Program-made: the position numbers and the translations under genes
Notes under the pieces: model-generated
Seen by the model: only the letters and a program-made list of their open reading frames with translations
What the model was told of the DNA's origin: nothing
The model's database searches: none
Assembly (NCBI GenBank): GCA_018417955.1
Contig: JACTVC010000020.1
Coordinates: forward strand, 930,001 to 994,000
DNA length: 64,000 nucleotides
Origin: Laccaria trichodermophora
Lineage: Eukaryota; Basidiomycota; Agaricomycetes; Agaricales; Hydnangiaceae
Direction: 5' to 3'
Shown here: piece by piece, positions 1 to 12,164 of the stretch
Position numbering within the stretch: the stretch's first letter is position 1
How the letters are laid out: every line of letters starts with the position of its first letter

Positions 1-2850
1 GAAGGTCTTTTAAGGTCACTGGACGCAGAGGCTCTGTTTAGGCAGGAGCTTGGCGTCAAGTCTCAGCATAGGGGCCAGAAAACCGTCTGCGATGAACACC
101 ATGATCTCTCTTGTTTTCGTCGTCACAACCCATGTCGCTATCCCTCAAAGCGAATGGCCATTTCACCGTCGAATAGGCTAAGCATCTGGATGCACCGAGG
201 TTGCCTTCATTTGGACATGCGTATCTCGAGGCACACTGGCAGCACCCACATTGGCAGTCCTTACGTCGAATTGCATGATGGGAGGTCGAATTGAGACCCC
301 TTGGTTCAACAGTTAATAGCGCGAAGGATGCTCGACAGATAAGGTCAGTTCTTTACTACTATATAACGGCAGTAGCTAATTACTCTTTACGCAGCTAACT
401 CCGTCTGGATTCTTTCCCTCTCCGAACCAATGGTCAACCGAAAGCTATCCCCTCCGTACCTCCCTGAGACCCCAACGTCACGGACGGTCCTCTACAACAG
501 CAACCCCTTACCAACTTCCCTTCTACTTCCCCTTCTACCGCCTATCTTCGGGTGCAGAAGTGAAATATGTTTCTCGCCCTTTCCGCCGCTGGTCTGCCTA
601 ATCTCGATCGTTGCGAGGGCCTTCAAGGCGCTACGTATACATCGCCCCCTCATTGTAAAAGTGACGGGGCGGGGTTTTGAAAGGGACGACATTTGGACGA
701 ATTTTCCTCCAAGGGAGGAAGTAGAGCGACCTTTGAAATGCAAAGGCCGAGCGTTGACCTGCAAAAAAGGCCGAGCACTGAATGTTCACGACACCATTCA
801 CTCCCTTACATATTACCCCTCCCAAACTTCAGAGTCAAGACGCACCCGCCTCACCTCCCCTGTGGTGCCAGAGATAATTCCTCAGCTCACATCGCATCTG
901 GAAAAGAAGCTTGAACTAGAGGGGAAGACCACGTTGATTACATAGTCGTTGAACTGGCACTGCGTCGTCAATGGCATGCTCTGAAGGTTGTTCACAGAAT
1001 GAGCGATTTGGGGCCGCGAGAGAGAGGAGGGCTGGTCGAGTCCGATGCGACACAATGAGGGACCCCCCCGTGCTTGTTCTTTGTTGGCGACGCGATTGAG
1101 GAGAAGAAGGGTGCGTGAAGGATGGTTAAGCTGGCATGGGGAACGTTGGAAGACCGTTGTGAAGCGAGCATGCGAGGCCAAATTTGGTGGCGGAGAGGTG
1201 GATAGATGGTCAGTGGATGAAGTGGGCGAGGAAAAGTTCAAATCCGTGGGACTGGCCCGTTCTGCTTGAGCCTCCTTGTCCAGTAACGTGAAGGCGCTCA
1301 CAGATACTCCCCACCACTGGGTTGTATATAGGACGTGCTACACCGATTTGTCGCAATAATATCGGATGCATCGCTAGACGCGCACTCCCGCCCATCAGCC
1401 GCAACTACCTCGGAACATCACCCCCACCAACGCCCCTCCCATACTTCTCATATCTCAACAGTCCAGCGGGACGTGCGTGTATCATGCCTCCCCATCATCT
1501 CAGGGCCATTCCTAAACCCACACTCCCTCTCCGTAGACGAACTTTCTTACCCAACTGGAGAATTTCCTTACCCAACGGAAAAAACTTTCTTTTACAACGG
1601 GAGTGCCTCTACTGGCGCGTTGGGGGTGTTGGCTCTGGGACGGAGGAGGCCCAAGGGGGGAAGGCGTACATCAAAGTCAGGTCGTTGATGGCCTTGGACT
1701 CAAGAGTTCGGCAAATCTTTATGCCGCAAAGTGTTGAAGGGAGTGAGGTGGATAATAAACTTGGAGAAACTAGGAGGGGGAATAAGAGGAGACGGGCCAT
1801 GGCTGCCTCGTTCACAAAGTCGAATGAGGCTGTCTCTCGACGTGTAATGGCCGAGATCTTGAATCACTTGGGCGCTTTATCCAATCTATGTGCCATAAAA
1901 TGGCCAGCACTATCAAACGCACCCTCCTTTGCTTTCCTCGCAACTGGGTTCATCATACCACCATGATAGCGAACCCATGAGTCAATCTCTCCAAGTACTC
2001 CAAGTCCCGCTTATACCCTGGCGCAAATTCGTCCTTCACAAAGATGGCATCAGTGACTTCGAGTGGGCATTGGGAGTTGGTGGTGCACGACTTGATATGA
2101 TTCGGATGTGGAAAAGTGTTTCTACAAGCGGGAAGGTCGTTGAGGATGGATACGTAGGAAGCGGACGGACGAACACGCGTACCTCGAGATCGGCGGGGAG
2201 TTGTAGGTGAGAAACTACAGACGCGCTGATGATGTTCTCGAATGCTAAATTGATGTTTTCGAATGCTAGATCGAACACGCCGTATCGTCCTGCCACCCCT
2301 CAAGGCCTCGTCATTCATCGTTAATTTGGGACGTATATCTGAACCTCGTTAAGAACTTAAGCACATACCACAGTCGCGCTAAGGGTAGTTTTCCCCTCCT
2401 TGAGCTCCTCGATGACGTTGTCGAGGCGGTAGTAGGGTGTGGGCTTGTGTTGGGTTAACAAACCATTTTTGGCAGTCGAAGGTTTTCTTGTGGTGGTTAT
2501 GGTGTCAAATTTGTAGGGTCAGCGGGGACGGGATCACCGTTCAAGTAATCTGGAACGATTTTCTGCCCTAATTCACAATTTAGTCGGTCACAGAATACCT
2601 GGGGGGAAAAGGATCGAAGACAGACAGACCTTGGACTGACGCAAAGACATCTGTTAGGAAGAGGACGACTCAAGTTGGTGTCCGATGTGAGTTGAAAATT
2701 CAAGACCTCTCTGAGTCATCATGGTACCCTTGAGTCTACCTCGTAGTCGTGTCGCTTAAGTTAAGGGTGAGTAAGCTATGGTCGTGGCCGTGGTGTTGGC
2801 GGGATACGCGCGCTACTATGCGTGCGAAAAACCTTTCCTCTCTTACCATC
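1..2850. other. Gene-poor stretch, no recognisable gene
   Basis: I see only short overlapping open frames on both strands. None shows a domain I recognise. The best candidate for a coding remnant is a minus-strand frame at about 1953-2318, whose last 40 or so codons look like ordinary protein (it includes LEVTDAIFVKDEF), but I cannot name a family or find clear splice partners. The last 100 bases before 2851 are the upstream region of the first F-box-like gene. Confidence 0.5.
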
Positions 2851-4206
2851 ATGGCATCATTATCTGATTGCCCTCCAGAGATCATCGAGGTGGTAATTGA
2901 CTTCCTCCAGGACGATTTAAGTGCACTCAAAGCATGCTCTCAGACATGTGTGGCGCTTCTGTCTCTGTGTCGCAAACACATCTTCTACTCTCTTCTCATC
3001 AGTAATCGTTTGAATCTTTCACATTCACTCGATTATCTCCATCGATCGTATTCTAGCAGAATTACGCTGGTCAGACCAAAAAATTGGCCCTTTCTAGATG
3101 CCAATCCAACAATCTCAGAATATGTCCACAAGATTGCATACCACATGAGCAAGCTCGACTTGGAGGATGGGGACGTGCCGAGTCGGGTGCTGGACCAGCT
3201 TCATAACCACAACGTACACTCTTTCCATCTGATTGGCTTCTCACCCGGCCCGAGGTGGGCACTAGTCCCTCCCCGTCTCAAAGGCGCATTATTGCGTGTT
3301 GTGCAATCACCTTGGATCACATGCTTAGCACTCTCCCAAATTTCCGACTTCCCTGCCATTGCTCTGCGCGCTTGTGTGAACCTCACGGAACTCGCTATAT
3401 CCAATGTCAATTTCCATCTTTCCACTGTTGACGAGCAAGGAACGTCAACTTTAACTCCTAGTTTCGACGTCAGAATCCCACAGCTTCTGACGTTTTCTTG
3501 TCAGGTGTATTCTGATGAAAGTGCAATGTCCCTTCTCAATGGTAAACACCCGAACGATGGCCCGGTGCTAGACTTTAGCAATGTTCGGATGTTGAGCCTC
3601 GAGGTAGATGAAGATTTGGATTTGGCTGTCCAGCGCGCGTTTCTCAATGTAACAAACAAGCTTGAAACTCTACAATACAAGGGTACGTACCAGAAACACT
3701 TTTCAGAAGATTACATCTTATATCTCATTCACATAGTGTTCGACTTTGCGTTTACTGGTGCACCGTTCGCAGGTATCACGGCGTCGATCAACAATTCCTC
3801 GATATCAACATTGAAACGACTCCACTTCTCCTTCGCGTCTAGAGATTTTAAAGACTCCCTATCCGGATTATGCGAGGAACTCAATCTTCTCTCACGATAC
3901 TCAAACGTGATTGAAGAAATTAGCATTGCTGCTCGGATTGAACTAGACGCTGAGGATGACATCGGCAGTCAACAGTGGGGAATGCTGGACACTGCTCTTT
4001 CTAAGGAAAATGGGTTTCCGATGCTTCGTCAAGTTTCGATCGACATTAGATTGACACTCGACGGTGAAGGGGCATCCATATACGAGAGGGAATTAGACGA
4101 GATCCCGACTAGATATCTTCCGTGGTTGTCGAGCATGAAGACAGTCCTGCTCTGTTTTTCGTCAAAGGCACATATGGAGTCATACAGTTATTTTATTAGT
4201 ACATAG
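2851..4206 (+). CDS. F-box-like protein, paralog 1 (intact)
   Basis: Predicted adaptor of an SCF-type ubiquitin ligase, inferred only from an N-terminal F-box-like segment (residues about 3-45, DCPPEIIEVVIDFL then LKACSQTC and LCRKHIF) typical of mushroom F-box families. The rest is an LRR-like or unstructured substrate region with no named domain. The start at 2851 is chosen because MxSLSDCPPE is conserved in the next paralog; the frame is open 34 codons further upstream. One 54-bp intron is proposed at 3683-3736 (GTACGT to ACATAG). It is a multiple of three without a stop, so the frame reads through it, but the paralog has a 55-bp version that must be spliced, so I infer splicing here too. 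The product is then 433 residues. The target substrate is unknown. Confidence 0.8.
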   Translation: MASLSDCPPEIIEVVIDFLQDDLSALKACSQTCVALLSLCRKHIFYSLLISNRLNLSHSLDYLHRSYSSRITLVRPKNWPFLDANPTISEYVHKIAYHMSKLDLEDGDVPSRVLDQLHNHNVHSFHLIGFSPGPRWALVPPRLKGALLRVVQSPWITCLALSQISDFPAIALRACVNLTELAISNVNFHLSTVDEQGTSTLTPSFDVRIPQLLTFSCQVYSDESAMSLLNGKHPNDGPVLDFSNVRMLSLEVDEDLDLAVQRAFLNVTNKLETLQYKGTYQKHFSEDYILYLIHIVFDFAFTGAPFAGITASINNSSISTLKRLHFSFASRDFKDSLSGLCEELNLLSRYSNVIEEISIAARIELDAEDDIGSQQWGMLDTALSKENGFPMLRQVSIDIRLTLDGEGASIYERELDEIPTRYLPWLSSMKTVLLCFSSKAHMESYSYFIST

Positions 4207-4232
4207 GTGTTCCAATTTCATAACTGCCCTCC

Positions 4233-4480
4233 CGTGGTGACCTTTCCCGATTGGCACCGGATTATTGACTATTACATACCTTAACTTTGAAGGCGACACT
4301 TCCCGTGAATGCCAGTTCTAAATCTTGAACATACTGTCACCAGCCTCTTCCAGTCTTTTGTGATTGTCCGATAGTTTATTTATATGGCAAGTAAAAACTT
4401 CTTCCTGTCTAGTCGTCTCCCCCATTTCTTCGGCTTGGCCGCAAAAACCCCAATGGGCGTGTGAACTTTCCTCTCTTACC
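4233..4480 (+). promoter_or_regulatory. Upstream module of F-box paralog 2
   Basis: About 250 bp that recurs, with substitutions, before four of the five F-box-like copies (also at 5882, 15266 and 21064). Shared landmarks are GGTGACCTTTCCCGA, CATACCTTAACTTTGAAGG, GTCACCAGCC and TGATTGTCCGATAGT, then a TATA-like TTTATATGGCAAGT about 100 bp before the start codon. It is probably the promoter and 5' leader duplicated together with the gene. Nothing shows what regulates it. Confidence 0.6.
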
Positions 4481-5855
4481 ATGTCATCCTTATCCGATTG
4501 CCCTCCAGAGATCATCGAAGTGGTAATTGACTTCCTCCAGGACGATCTAAGTGCACTCAAAGCATGCTCTCAGACATGTGTGGCGCTTCTGTCTCTGTGT
4601 CGCAAATACATCTTCCATTCTCTTCTCATCAGTAATCGTCCGAATCTTTCACATTCACTCGATTATCTCCATCGATCGCATTCTAGCAGAATTACGCTGG
4701 TCAGACCAAAGATTTGGCCCTTTCTAGATGCCAATCCAACAATCTCAGAATATGTCCACAAGTTTGCATACCACATGAGCAAGCTCGACTTGGAGGATGG
4801 GGACGTGCCTCGGGTGCTGGATTCGCTTCATAACCACAAAGTACACTCTTTCCAGCTGATTGGCCCCTCACCCCGCACAAGGTGGGCACTAGTCCCTCCC
4901 CGTCTCGAAGGCGCATTATTGCGGGTCGTGCAATCTCCTTTGATCACATGCTTAGCACTGTCCCTATTCTCCAATTTCCCTATCATTGATCTGCGCGCTT
5001 GTGTGAACCTCACGGAACTCACTATATATGTGGTCGATTCCCTTGTTTCCACTGTCGACGAGCAAGAATATTTGACGTCAAGTTCTAGTTCCGACGTCAG
5101 ACTCCCACAGCTTCAGACGTTTTCTTGTGCTTATTCTGATCAATATGCAATGTCCCTTCTCAATGGTAGACACCCCAACGATGGCCCGGTGCTAGACTTT
5201 AGCAATGTTCGGATGTTGAGCCTCGAGGTAGATGAAGATTCGGATTTGGCTGTCCAGTGCGCGTTCCTCAATGTAACAAACGAGCTTGAAACTCTACAAT
5301 ACAATGGTACGTACCAGAAACACTTTTTAAGAAAATTGAATCTTATATCTCATCCATGTAGTGTGCGACTTTGAGTTCACCGGCGCACCGTTCGCAGGTA
5401 TCGCGGCGTCGATCAACAATCTCTCTCTATCGACACTGAAACGACTCCACTTCTCCTTCGCGTTCAACGATTTAAAAGACCCCCTATACGAATTATGCAA
5501 GGAACTCAATCTTCTCTCAGGACACTCAAACGTGATTGAAGAAATTAGCATAGCGGCTGGGTTTCAAACAACCTGCCAAGATGACATCGGCTCGGTCAGC
5601 GCTGATGAAGAGTGGGGAAGGCTGGACACTGCTCTTTCTAAGGGAAATGGGTTTCCGATGCTTCGTCAAGTTTCGATTGATGTTACAGTGACGTACTGTG
5701 CAGCGCATGGGGCACTCATATATGAGAGGGAACTAGAGAGAAAACTAGACAAGAGCCCGACTAGATATCTTCCGTGGTTGTCTAGCAGGAAGACAGTCCT
5801 GCTCTGTTTTTCGTCAAAGGTACATATTTCATACGGTTATTTTATTAATACATAG
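4481..5855 (+). CDS. F-box-like protein, paralog 2 (intact with one intron)
   Basis: Close tandem copy of the gene at 2851, with the same F-box-like N-terminus (SLSDCPPEIIEVVIDFL) and the same order of conserved blocks: LDANPTISEYVHK, VPPRLxGALLRVVQS, LRACVNLTEL, LLNGxHPNDGPVLDFSNVRML and PTRYLPWLSS near the end. The reading frame stops at 5372 unless a 55-bp intron (5307-5361, GTACGT to TGTAG) is removed. Splicing rejoins QYN to VCDFEF and gives 439 residues. That disruption is what establishes the intron for both copies. A role in ubiquitin ligation is inferred from the F-box only. Confidence 0.8.
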
Positions 5856-5881
5856 GTGTTCCAATTTCATAACTGCCCCCC

Positions 5882-6142
5882 CATGGTGACCTTTCCCGAC
5901 CAGATGACCGACTATTACATACCTTAACTTTGAAGGTGACATTTGGCTTCTGAGTCTTGATAATACGGTTGTCACCAGCCACTTCGAGTCTTTTGTGATT
6001 GTCCGATAGTTTACTTATACGGCAAGTAAAAACTTCTTCCTATCTAGTCGTCTCCCCGATTTTTCGGCTTGGCCAAAAACCCCAATGAGCGTGTGAAAAG
6101 GGTTACCATCCTCACTTGGCAGGCTGTCACTTTGCCCAAATC
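5882..6142 (+). promoter_or_regulatory. Upstream module of broken F-box copy 3
   Basis: Repeats the module at 4233-4480, including the TTACTTATACGGCAAGT TATA-like stretch and the GGCTTGGCC segment, directly before the start codon of the degenerate copy. Confidence 0.55.
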
Positions 6143-6535
6143 ATGTCGTCCTTCGCCGACTGCCCTCTAGAAGTCATCGAAGTGGTGATCGACCTCCTCC
6201 AGGATGATTTAGATGCCCTCAAGGCATGCTCTCAGACTTGCACACGCTTCTGCCCCTATCTCGCAAATACATCTTTCGATCTCCTCCTCGTCGCTTCTTC
6301 AGAACCCATTGATTACCCTATGTATTAATCCAGGAGCCCTAGCAGCTTCACGGTGATCAGACCACAATTTTGGCTCTTTCTAGACATCAATCCGACAATT
6401 TCACAGTACGTCCACATGTTCGCGTGCCCGACCTGGAACTGCACTATTGAAAAGTTGTCATGAAGCAGGCACCGACCCGCTGTGGACCGGAAGTACTTTT
6501 GTTCAAGCTTGCGGATCCATCGTCAACATTTCCTG
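6143..6535 (+). pseudogene. Truncated F-box-like copy 3
   Basis: Starts with MSSFADCPLEVIEVVIDLL, like the copies at 15516 and 21357. A one-base loss in the CSQTCTA codons (about 6243) shifts the frame, and the open frame ends at 6328. Homology continues as DNA through the FLDINPTIS and YVHM block to about 6430, then jumps directly to the 3' flank found after copy 5 (ATGAAGCAGGC, near 6460 and 22918). A deletion has therefore removed the middle and C-terminal parts of the gene. Confidence 0.8.
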
Positions 6536-6816
6536 TGAGCCTCCGTCAGTCAATTCTGGTTATCCCGATTGCCCAGTTGGGGTTTAACCAGTGTCAACCT
6601 TTCCATTAGACGCGAGAAGTTGTTCAAATACCCTCAATTCCGCTACGAAATTTTACTACAAGCTCGAGAAGTTGTTCAGATACCTCAATTCAGCTACGAA
6701 ATTATACCCTAAGCTCTAACAAATTTTGACGACAAAATAAAAAAGCCATTCCAAGGCTAAAGTCAATGTGTCGATGCACGTATTGAAAAAAGGTCATGAT
6801 ACGGCTTCCCTGAGGA
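6536..6816. other. AT-rich intergenic spacer
   Basis: Contains a short imperfect tandem repeat at about 6617-6710 (GAGAAGTTGTTCARATAC followed by CTCAATTC and CTACGAAATTTTA, twice). Nothing else seen. Confidence 0.5.
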
Positions 6817-8422
6817 TTAAGTAGGCCTCAAAGACGGACCTCGACTTGATAAAGATGGAGCTGAGTGTTCAGATTTAATATGGCCTTCCTCGTCTTTTTG
6901 TGTTTTACTAGCTACTTTGCTGTTTGGGGCATCCTCAAATATGGATGACAGAGGCGCCGCAATACTTTGCTGAGCGAAATTAAGGCTGAACGTTTGACTT
7001 GGTTCAACTAGCCGACGCCGAGCACGTTTACGGCTATTCAGAACGCTAAGGAGCACGTTAGAATACCTGTGCATGTTTGAGTCAGCTTCTCTTTAAAGAC
7101 AGACATTCGCAGCTCAGGAACAACTTACAAGCCCCCCAAAATGTACATTCTGAAAAATTAGACCTCAGTAGCGTTCACAATAATTTTATAGCTCGACTTA
7201 CATGCCAATTCGGTTGAGTGAACTTGGCGGAGATCTTATATAAAAAATTAGTTGAACAAGAGTCACAATCAGAGTGATGGCGGCAGTCTCTAAAGTTACA
7301 AGAATGAGACGATCGATAATACGCTTCGTTGACTTGAATGAGGACTCTAGTTTTGCCTGCACGAGCTAGAGAAAAATAAAGATTTGAACCAGTTTGAATG
7401 ACACCAAGGAGAACGGGAGTACCAGAAATGTCATAGTTGCAACGATGATGAAATCGCAGATCAAGGTCCCACACAACCAAAGCTTTTGAGGGGAAGGTCG
7501 AGCACTTTAAGCAGTTCGAAGATATAGCAAAAGAGAAGGTACATACCTCAGCTGTAAGGTCTAAAGTATATTGTCGGCTGGGTAACCTTTCAGACTGAGC
7601 GCACTGATTAAATTGATGAATTTCCACAGAAAACTTTGCGGTGAGGTTATGAAGCACATACAGCTACTCCACGGGCAATCGCAGCCGCTAATTGCATGAA
7701 CGCCACCTAGAAAAGTAAGTTCAACGAGTGTAAAACAAACCAGGCAAGGCCGCTAACCAAGCAGATTATGCTTGAAATGATTTGATAGATTTTGAACTCT
7801 CTCTTCAGAGTCCATATTCGCCTATAAGGATGTTGGAAATCATGCGTGGAAATGAGGATTTACGCGAATGAGAGCTCACCAGGCAAAAAAAATCTGAACA
7901 ATGCAGGATTCTATTAATGACGAGGTCAGCACGTTAAGGGATCGGTTGAGTGGAAGACTCGCCTATCCCAGTGAGTGGTAGGGTAATGACGGGAAAGACG
8001 GAAGTGCCAATGAAAATTGTTGGGTTTCCCCATGCAACTATCAGGCTTTGCCAAGCGCCCGAAGTCACAGCCATCGACCGCACCTGATCGACGGCGAGGC
8101 ATACCCAAACTAATATTTGCATGAGGGCTAGACAATAACAATCGCGATGATGCGCACCCGCTACTTTAATGAATTTAAAGTCCCCATTCAGATCATCGGT
8201 GCAAAAGAAATCATCTGGATAGCCGCAAGATATGAGGATGTGTTGTGTTGGGAAATAGAGTAAAGTAAACGCACAGCATTGCACCAGTAACGACCCCGAC
8301 AAAAACCAAGTGATGATAGTACCGATAAGCTGGACACAACCGTAAGCTTCTGCGTTAAGAATTTCGCTCGCAATGACGAACGAGAGGTGCGGTACTAATG
8401 TGTTCGATATAAATGCATGCAT
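6817..8422 (-). CDS. DUF6534-family multi-pass membrane protein
   Basis: A basidiomycete seven-helix membrane protein family of unknown biochemical role. Ten exons can be joined in phase: 8422-8275, 8214-7963, 7910-7880, 7821-7758, 7706-7662, 7603-7547, 7482-7423, 7365-7202, 7149-7129 and 7066-6817. They give 363 residues, about the usual family length. Family hallmarks are visible in order: LIGTIITWFLSGSLLVQ (first helix), a WGNPT segment, IVQIFFAWRIWTLKRE, VAFMQLAAAIARG, WLCGTLICDF, then KSTKRIIDRLI and TLETAAIT, and LYSNVLLSVLNSR before a charged cytoplasmic tail. The intron at 7911-7962 would use a GC donor (TAG|GCGAGT). The first exon is the weakest part: the true start may lie further upstream on the minus strand. 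No frame break was found. Confidence 0.82.
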
Positions 8423-8999
8423 ACGGTTTCATCATGATCACTTACTTAGATACGGCTATTCCAGTATACGTCGTGGGGGTGGCCATCTTTATGGTGCTGA
8501 CGCTGGTCTTTAGACAGCGGAAAGTGGGGAGGCAGAATCTTACTTCCGAGGTGGGTGGAGATTTGAGGGATTTTGACTTCAGGGGGCTGATACACAGGCT
8601 CGGGCTGTACCTTGAATCATGGGAAGTCATGGGGTCAACCCAATCAGCTTCGAAACGACCTCGATCCTCCTCGATCATGATCAGTCGAGGATCGATCAAG
8701 AACCCCGAGTGAACTAAGCAGCAACTAAGCAGAGTAATTCAATATGCCGGGAACAACGGAAGACAACGGGCTTCAAAGAATCTGGGATTTGGGAACACCG
8801 GCGTCGTTCACCGGCGGTGTAGACAGCGATAAGGGGCACGTGCCTCTGTTTTTCCTTCTCCACGTCGTCTATTTTTGGACAAGAAATGGCCTAAGCTTCC
8901 CGGGGCCTGCAGAAGTACCATACATATCACTGAAGACGAGGATCTAATTAAAACTTGAAAGGAAGCACGCTTCTGTAAACGGCTGTCTTTGAACAGTCT
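8423..8999. other. Intergenic spacer, no gene seen
   Basis: Only short open frames with no recognised motif. It includes the probable upstream region of the minus-strand DUF6534 gene. Confidence 0.5.
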
Positions 9000-9940
9000 T
9001 GCGTCGTCGTCAAACAAAAGAATTCACAGGAATGTTGCGAGATGAAGGAAGACTTGATTTGAGACGAGGTGCCAGCGTCGACGAACGAGAGAATGAAAAG
9101 GATGTAGAGGGTCCGAATGTCTAGAAAATAATAGGTATGGCGCAAATAAGAGGGAGTTGAACGGACCTGGTTCAATCAGTGGGTCTGGGGTTCCTTCACT
9201 TCTCGTTTTGCGTCGCATGTTCAGAAGTTTTGGTAGAGACTGAAGGCACGTTAGCGTTGATTGTTGAGTTCATACTATACACGCGTACCTTGATCTCCCA
9301 AGCAAAGCCCTCCAACAGGATTTGGGCTCTCGGCCACCAGCAAAAGAGGAAATGACGTTGAATAGTTTGAGTGTAACGATGATGAGTTCATTGTTTGAAC
9401 CACCAATGTAAGAATTGAGTCGACGCAGGTACGTTGGAGTAAGGAGAGCCTTGACTATGGGTTGGCCGAGTGCATGGAAGGTGTAATGGGACGACAACAA
9501 TGTCAGCACCGATGAAAGGAGAGACAGCGACACAGCGATCAACGATGTCTGGGGCTGTAATGTCGTCAGAAAAGACCGAGGTAAAAAAAACGAATGCCTC
9601 ACTGGATCAGCCCCATCCCAAATCTCAAAAACTTCCGTCGCCCCAGGTGAACTCTCCATCCATCTTTGAGCCAACAAAAGTCGTTCATCATTGGGCGGTA
9701 TCGAAGGCTCTGTCGGCCACACGATCAACTGGTTGCACAGACCAGTGATGGCTGGGATAGAGTAAGTAAGATAAACCAACGCCTAAAATACGAGTTATAC
9801 GCACCCTCAACAAGAGTATCATTCTGAATATGAAGATTGCTCTGGATGTCAGCCACACTCGTGAATTTGATAGATTTTTTCGCCAGGGCTTCGGTCCGTG
9901 GACATTTTGAAGGGAAAGAGGTCGATGGTTGCGCGAGCAT
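9000..9940 (-). pseudogene. URB1: 5' fragment of URB1/NPA1 (ribosome biogenesis)
   Basis: URB1 (yeast Npa1) is a very large nucleolar protein needed for early 60S subunit assembly. Only the N-terminal part is here. Exons 9940-9805, 9751-9603, 9548-9289, 9239-9167 and 9120-about 9020 join with 46-54 bp introns. They read KFTSVADIQSNL, DERLLLAQRWMESSPGA, LLSSHYTFHALGQPIVKAL, YLRRLNSYIGGSNNELI, LPKLLNMRRKTRSEG and DIRTLYILFILSFVDAG. Exon 3 lost one base near 9314, just after SFAGGREPKS. Homology stops after QHSCEFF at about 9020, so well over 1,000 downstream codons are missing. It is a non-functional partial duplicate. Confidence 0.8.
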
Positions 9941-10120
9941 TTCTTGGGGATATGGTCAACGATTTCAGTTCATATTCTAACGCGAACTTTGAGGATTGCC
10001 GTGAAAAAAGCAAGAAAAAAGTGTATTAGCACGACGTAATACGGAGGCTAGAAAAAAATTTGATTACATAACTCACATTTGACATACAACACCTTGTGCA
10101 CCATCTTCGCTTCCTTCCAC
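9941..10120 (-). promoter_or_regulatory. URB1 side of a duplicated divergent promoter
   Basis: Reads on the reverse strand almost base for base like 26111-26265 on the plus strand (shared blocks include CACGGCAATCCTCAAAGTTC and GTATGTCAAATGTGAGTTA). Here it lies directly upstream of the URB1 fragment. At the other copy it lies upstream of the intact SAMHD1-like gene on the opposite strand. This marks it as a shared head-to-head promoter. Confidence 0.7.
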
Positions 10121-11773
10121 ACAAGCTTTAGACCTGCACCTACGGCACGGCACTCGCTAACGCTCGGCCATGCCTCCGGTGCTGGTCACAGCTTGCCGGG
10201 GGCACGCCCCCTGGACCCCCTGGTACACATGTTTAATCCCAGTTTTGGTACACATTTTTTATCCCAGTTCATGTTTAAGCCCACTTCTGGTACACATATT
10301 TAATCCCACTTTTGATACAAATTTAACAGTTGTGGTGTACATGTTGCTCAAAGTTACACTTTCTGCACCTATGGTGTGGACCCCCAGTACACATGTTTAA
10401 TTCCAGTTTTGGTACACATCTTTATCCCAGTTCCAGTGCACATGTTTAATCACACTTCTGGTACACATATTCAACCCCCATTTTCTCTATCTCAGATCTA
10501 GTGTATATCTTTCATCTGAATCATCAATGTTCAATGTTAGGCTTAGATGTGGACACAGCACTCACTTCACTTGGCCATGCCTGCCAGAGGCAAGCTGTCA
10601 CCCAGTACATATGTTTATTCCAGTTCCAGTGCACATTTTTGATCTATGTTTTTTTTCTTTTTGGTGGAGCTATGTAGCATACAACAGTTAACAGTGTTAT
10701 CCTTGTATGCAAGCATTAAGGACAGGGGATTGCACCCTGTTGGAAGAATGCTGACTCACCCTGAGGAAATGTGGTTAGGCATGCTCACACTGGAGCAGTG
10801 TGGGACTCAGAGCAGCTGCATTGCATAAAGGTAGCAGTTCCAGCCCAGAGGCCACCCTGCTCTCATACCCACTAAAACCCCAGCTTCTGGTACTTACATC
10901 TTATTAAATTTGAAAAATTTAAATTATGCTCTGACCTGCACCTATGATTTGGCACTCACTGCACTTGGCCAGCTTGCCAAAGGGAAGACCCTTGGACTAT
11001 CTCATAAAAATCTGATAGCTGTGGTGTACATGTTTCTCAAAGTTATACTAACCCCTGTTTTGGTACTTATACTTTATTTAAATTTTTTAAAATACACTTT
11101 AACCTGCAGCAACACTGGCTGCACTTGGCCAGCTTGTCAGGGCAAGCTCCCTGGACCTCCCAGTGCATATTTTCAATCCCAGTTCTGACACACATTTTAT
11201 CTTAATCACCAAAGTTAAACTGCCCTCATTCAAATTTTTATTCTAATCCAAATCATCAAAGCCACACTCAGATCCACACCCATATAGTCCTACATTTTGT
11301 ACTGTAACTGCAGTCAGCAGTACAAAGCTGGCCATAATTTTTGATTTTCAACCCTTGGCTATGGCTTACACAGTACCATACCATGCACCATAAATTACAG
11401 TTCAGTAGGCCACTGATGAAAGTCTGTTGAGCAACTAAAATCCACCTGAAATTTAATCAGCATAGATCTCAAAGTAGGAGAAATATACACTACCAATGAA
11501 ATGGGGGGTAAAAAATAGTACAGAAAAAGCAAAATTGAGGCTGCTCAGAGAGGTGTGACCACAAAAACACTCACAAAAGATTAATGCAGTACTATACAAT
11601 ATTTTACTATAACAGAATGTGGTTGGGAGCTACCAACACAAAGTTCTGTGGTTGTGATCACAGCGTGTGACATTCCCGGGAAACGCCGCTGACGCGGCTC
11701 AGTAAAAGACAAAGAGGCTGCTTACATGATCTATTATGTAATAACTGTCAACCGTCCTCTCTTTATATATTAG
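10121..11773 (-). mobile_element. 1.65-kb repeat insertion (left arm of inverted repeat)
   Basis: Both borders are defined by the empty paralogous site near 26110, where TTCCAC runs straight into ATCCTCC. The inserted DNA starts with ACAAGCTTTAGACC and ends with ATATATTAG. It contains many copies of a roughly 20-bp motif (variants of TTTAATCCCAGTTTTGGTAC) and almost no CpG except at its ends. It is an inverted copy of 11915-14119. No coding domain was seen. Confidence 0.75.
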
Positions 11774-11894
11774 ATCCTCCAAGACGCTCAAAGACACCCG
11801 CATAGCCTCTCGCACTTGTGTTTGAATCGAGGGACTGCGAAGAACCCGAAAGAAACTCGTTGGTTTCTGGGTTTTTCACTTTCTTTGTGAAGAG
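11774..11894 (+). promoter_or_regulatory. Copied upstream region of the SAMHD1-like gene
   Basis: Matches the reverse complement of about 25990-26110: GACGCTCAAAGACACCC, then CGCACTTGTGTTTGAATCGAGGGA and CACTTTCTTTGTGAAGAG in the same order. It ends in GAAGAG at 11889-11894. The matching sequence resumes at 15157, again with GAAGAG, so an insertion splits this copy. Confidence 0.8.
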
Positions 11895-12164
11895 TTGGCC
11901 AAGGGGGTTCCAGGATCTAATCTAATATATAAAGAGAGGACGGTTGACAGTTATTACGTAATAGATCATGTAAGCAGCCTCTTTGTCTTTTACTGAGCCG
12001 CGTCAGCGGCGTTTCCCGGGAATGTCACACGCTGTGACCACAACTACAGAACTGAAAACATTGTGTTGGTAGCTTCCAACCACATTCTGTAATGGTAAAA
12101 TTTTGTATAGTGCTGCATTATTTTTTTATGAGTGGTTCTGTGGTCACACCTCTCTGAGCAGCCT

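Noticed and set aside
430..1966. Long overlapping ORFs near the window start
   Set aside because: Both strands are open over the same bases, with no recognisable domain or splice-consistent chain; not called as genes.
5361..5855. Separate gene starting MCDFEFTG
   Set aside because: It is the second exon of F-box paralog 2; its apparent start is a GTG codon at the splice acceptor, and paralog 1 joins it in one frame.
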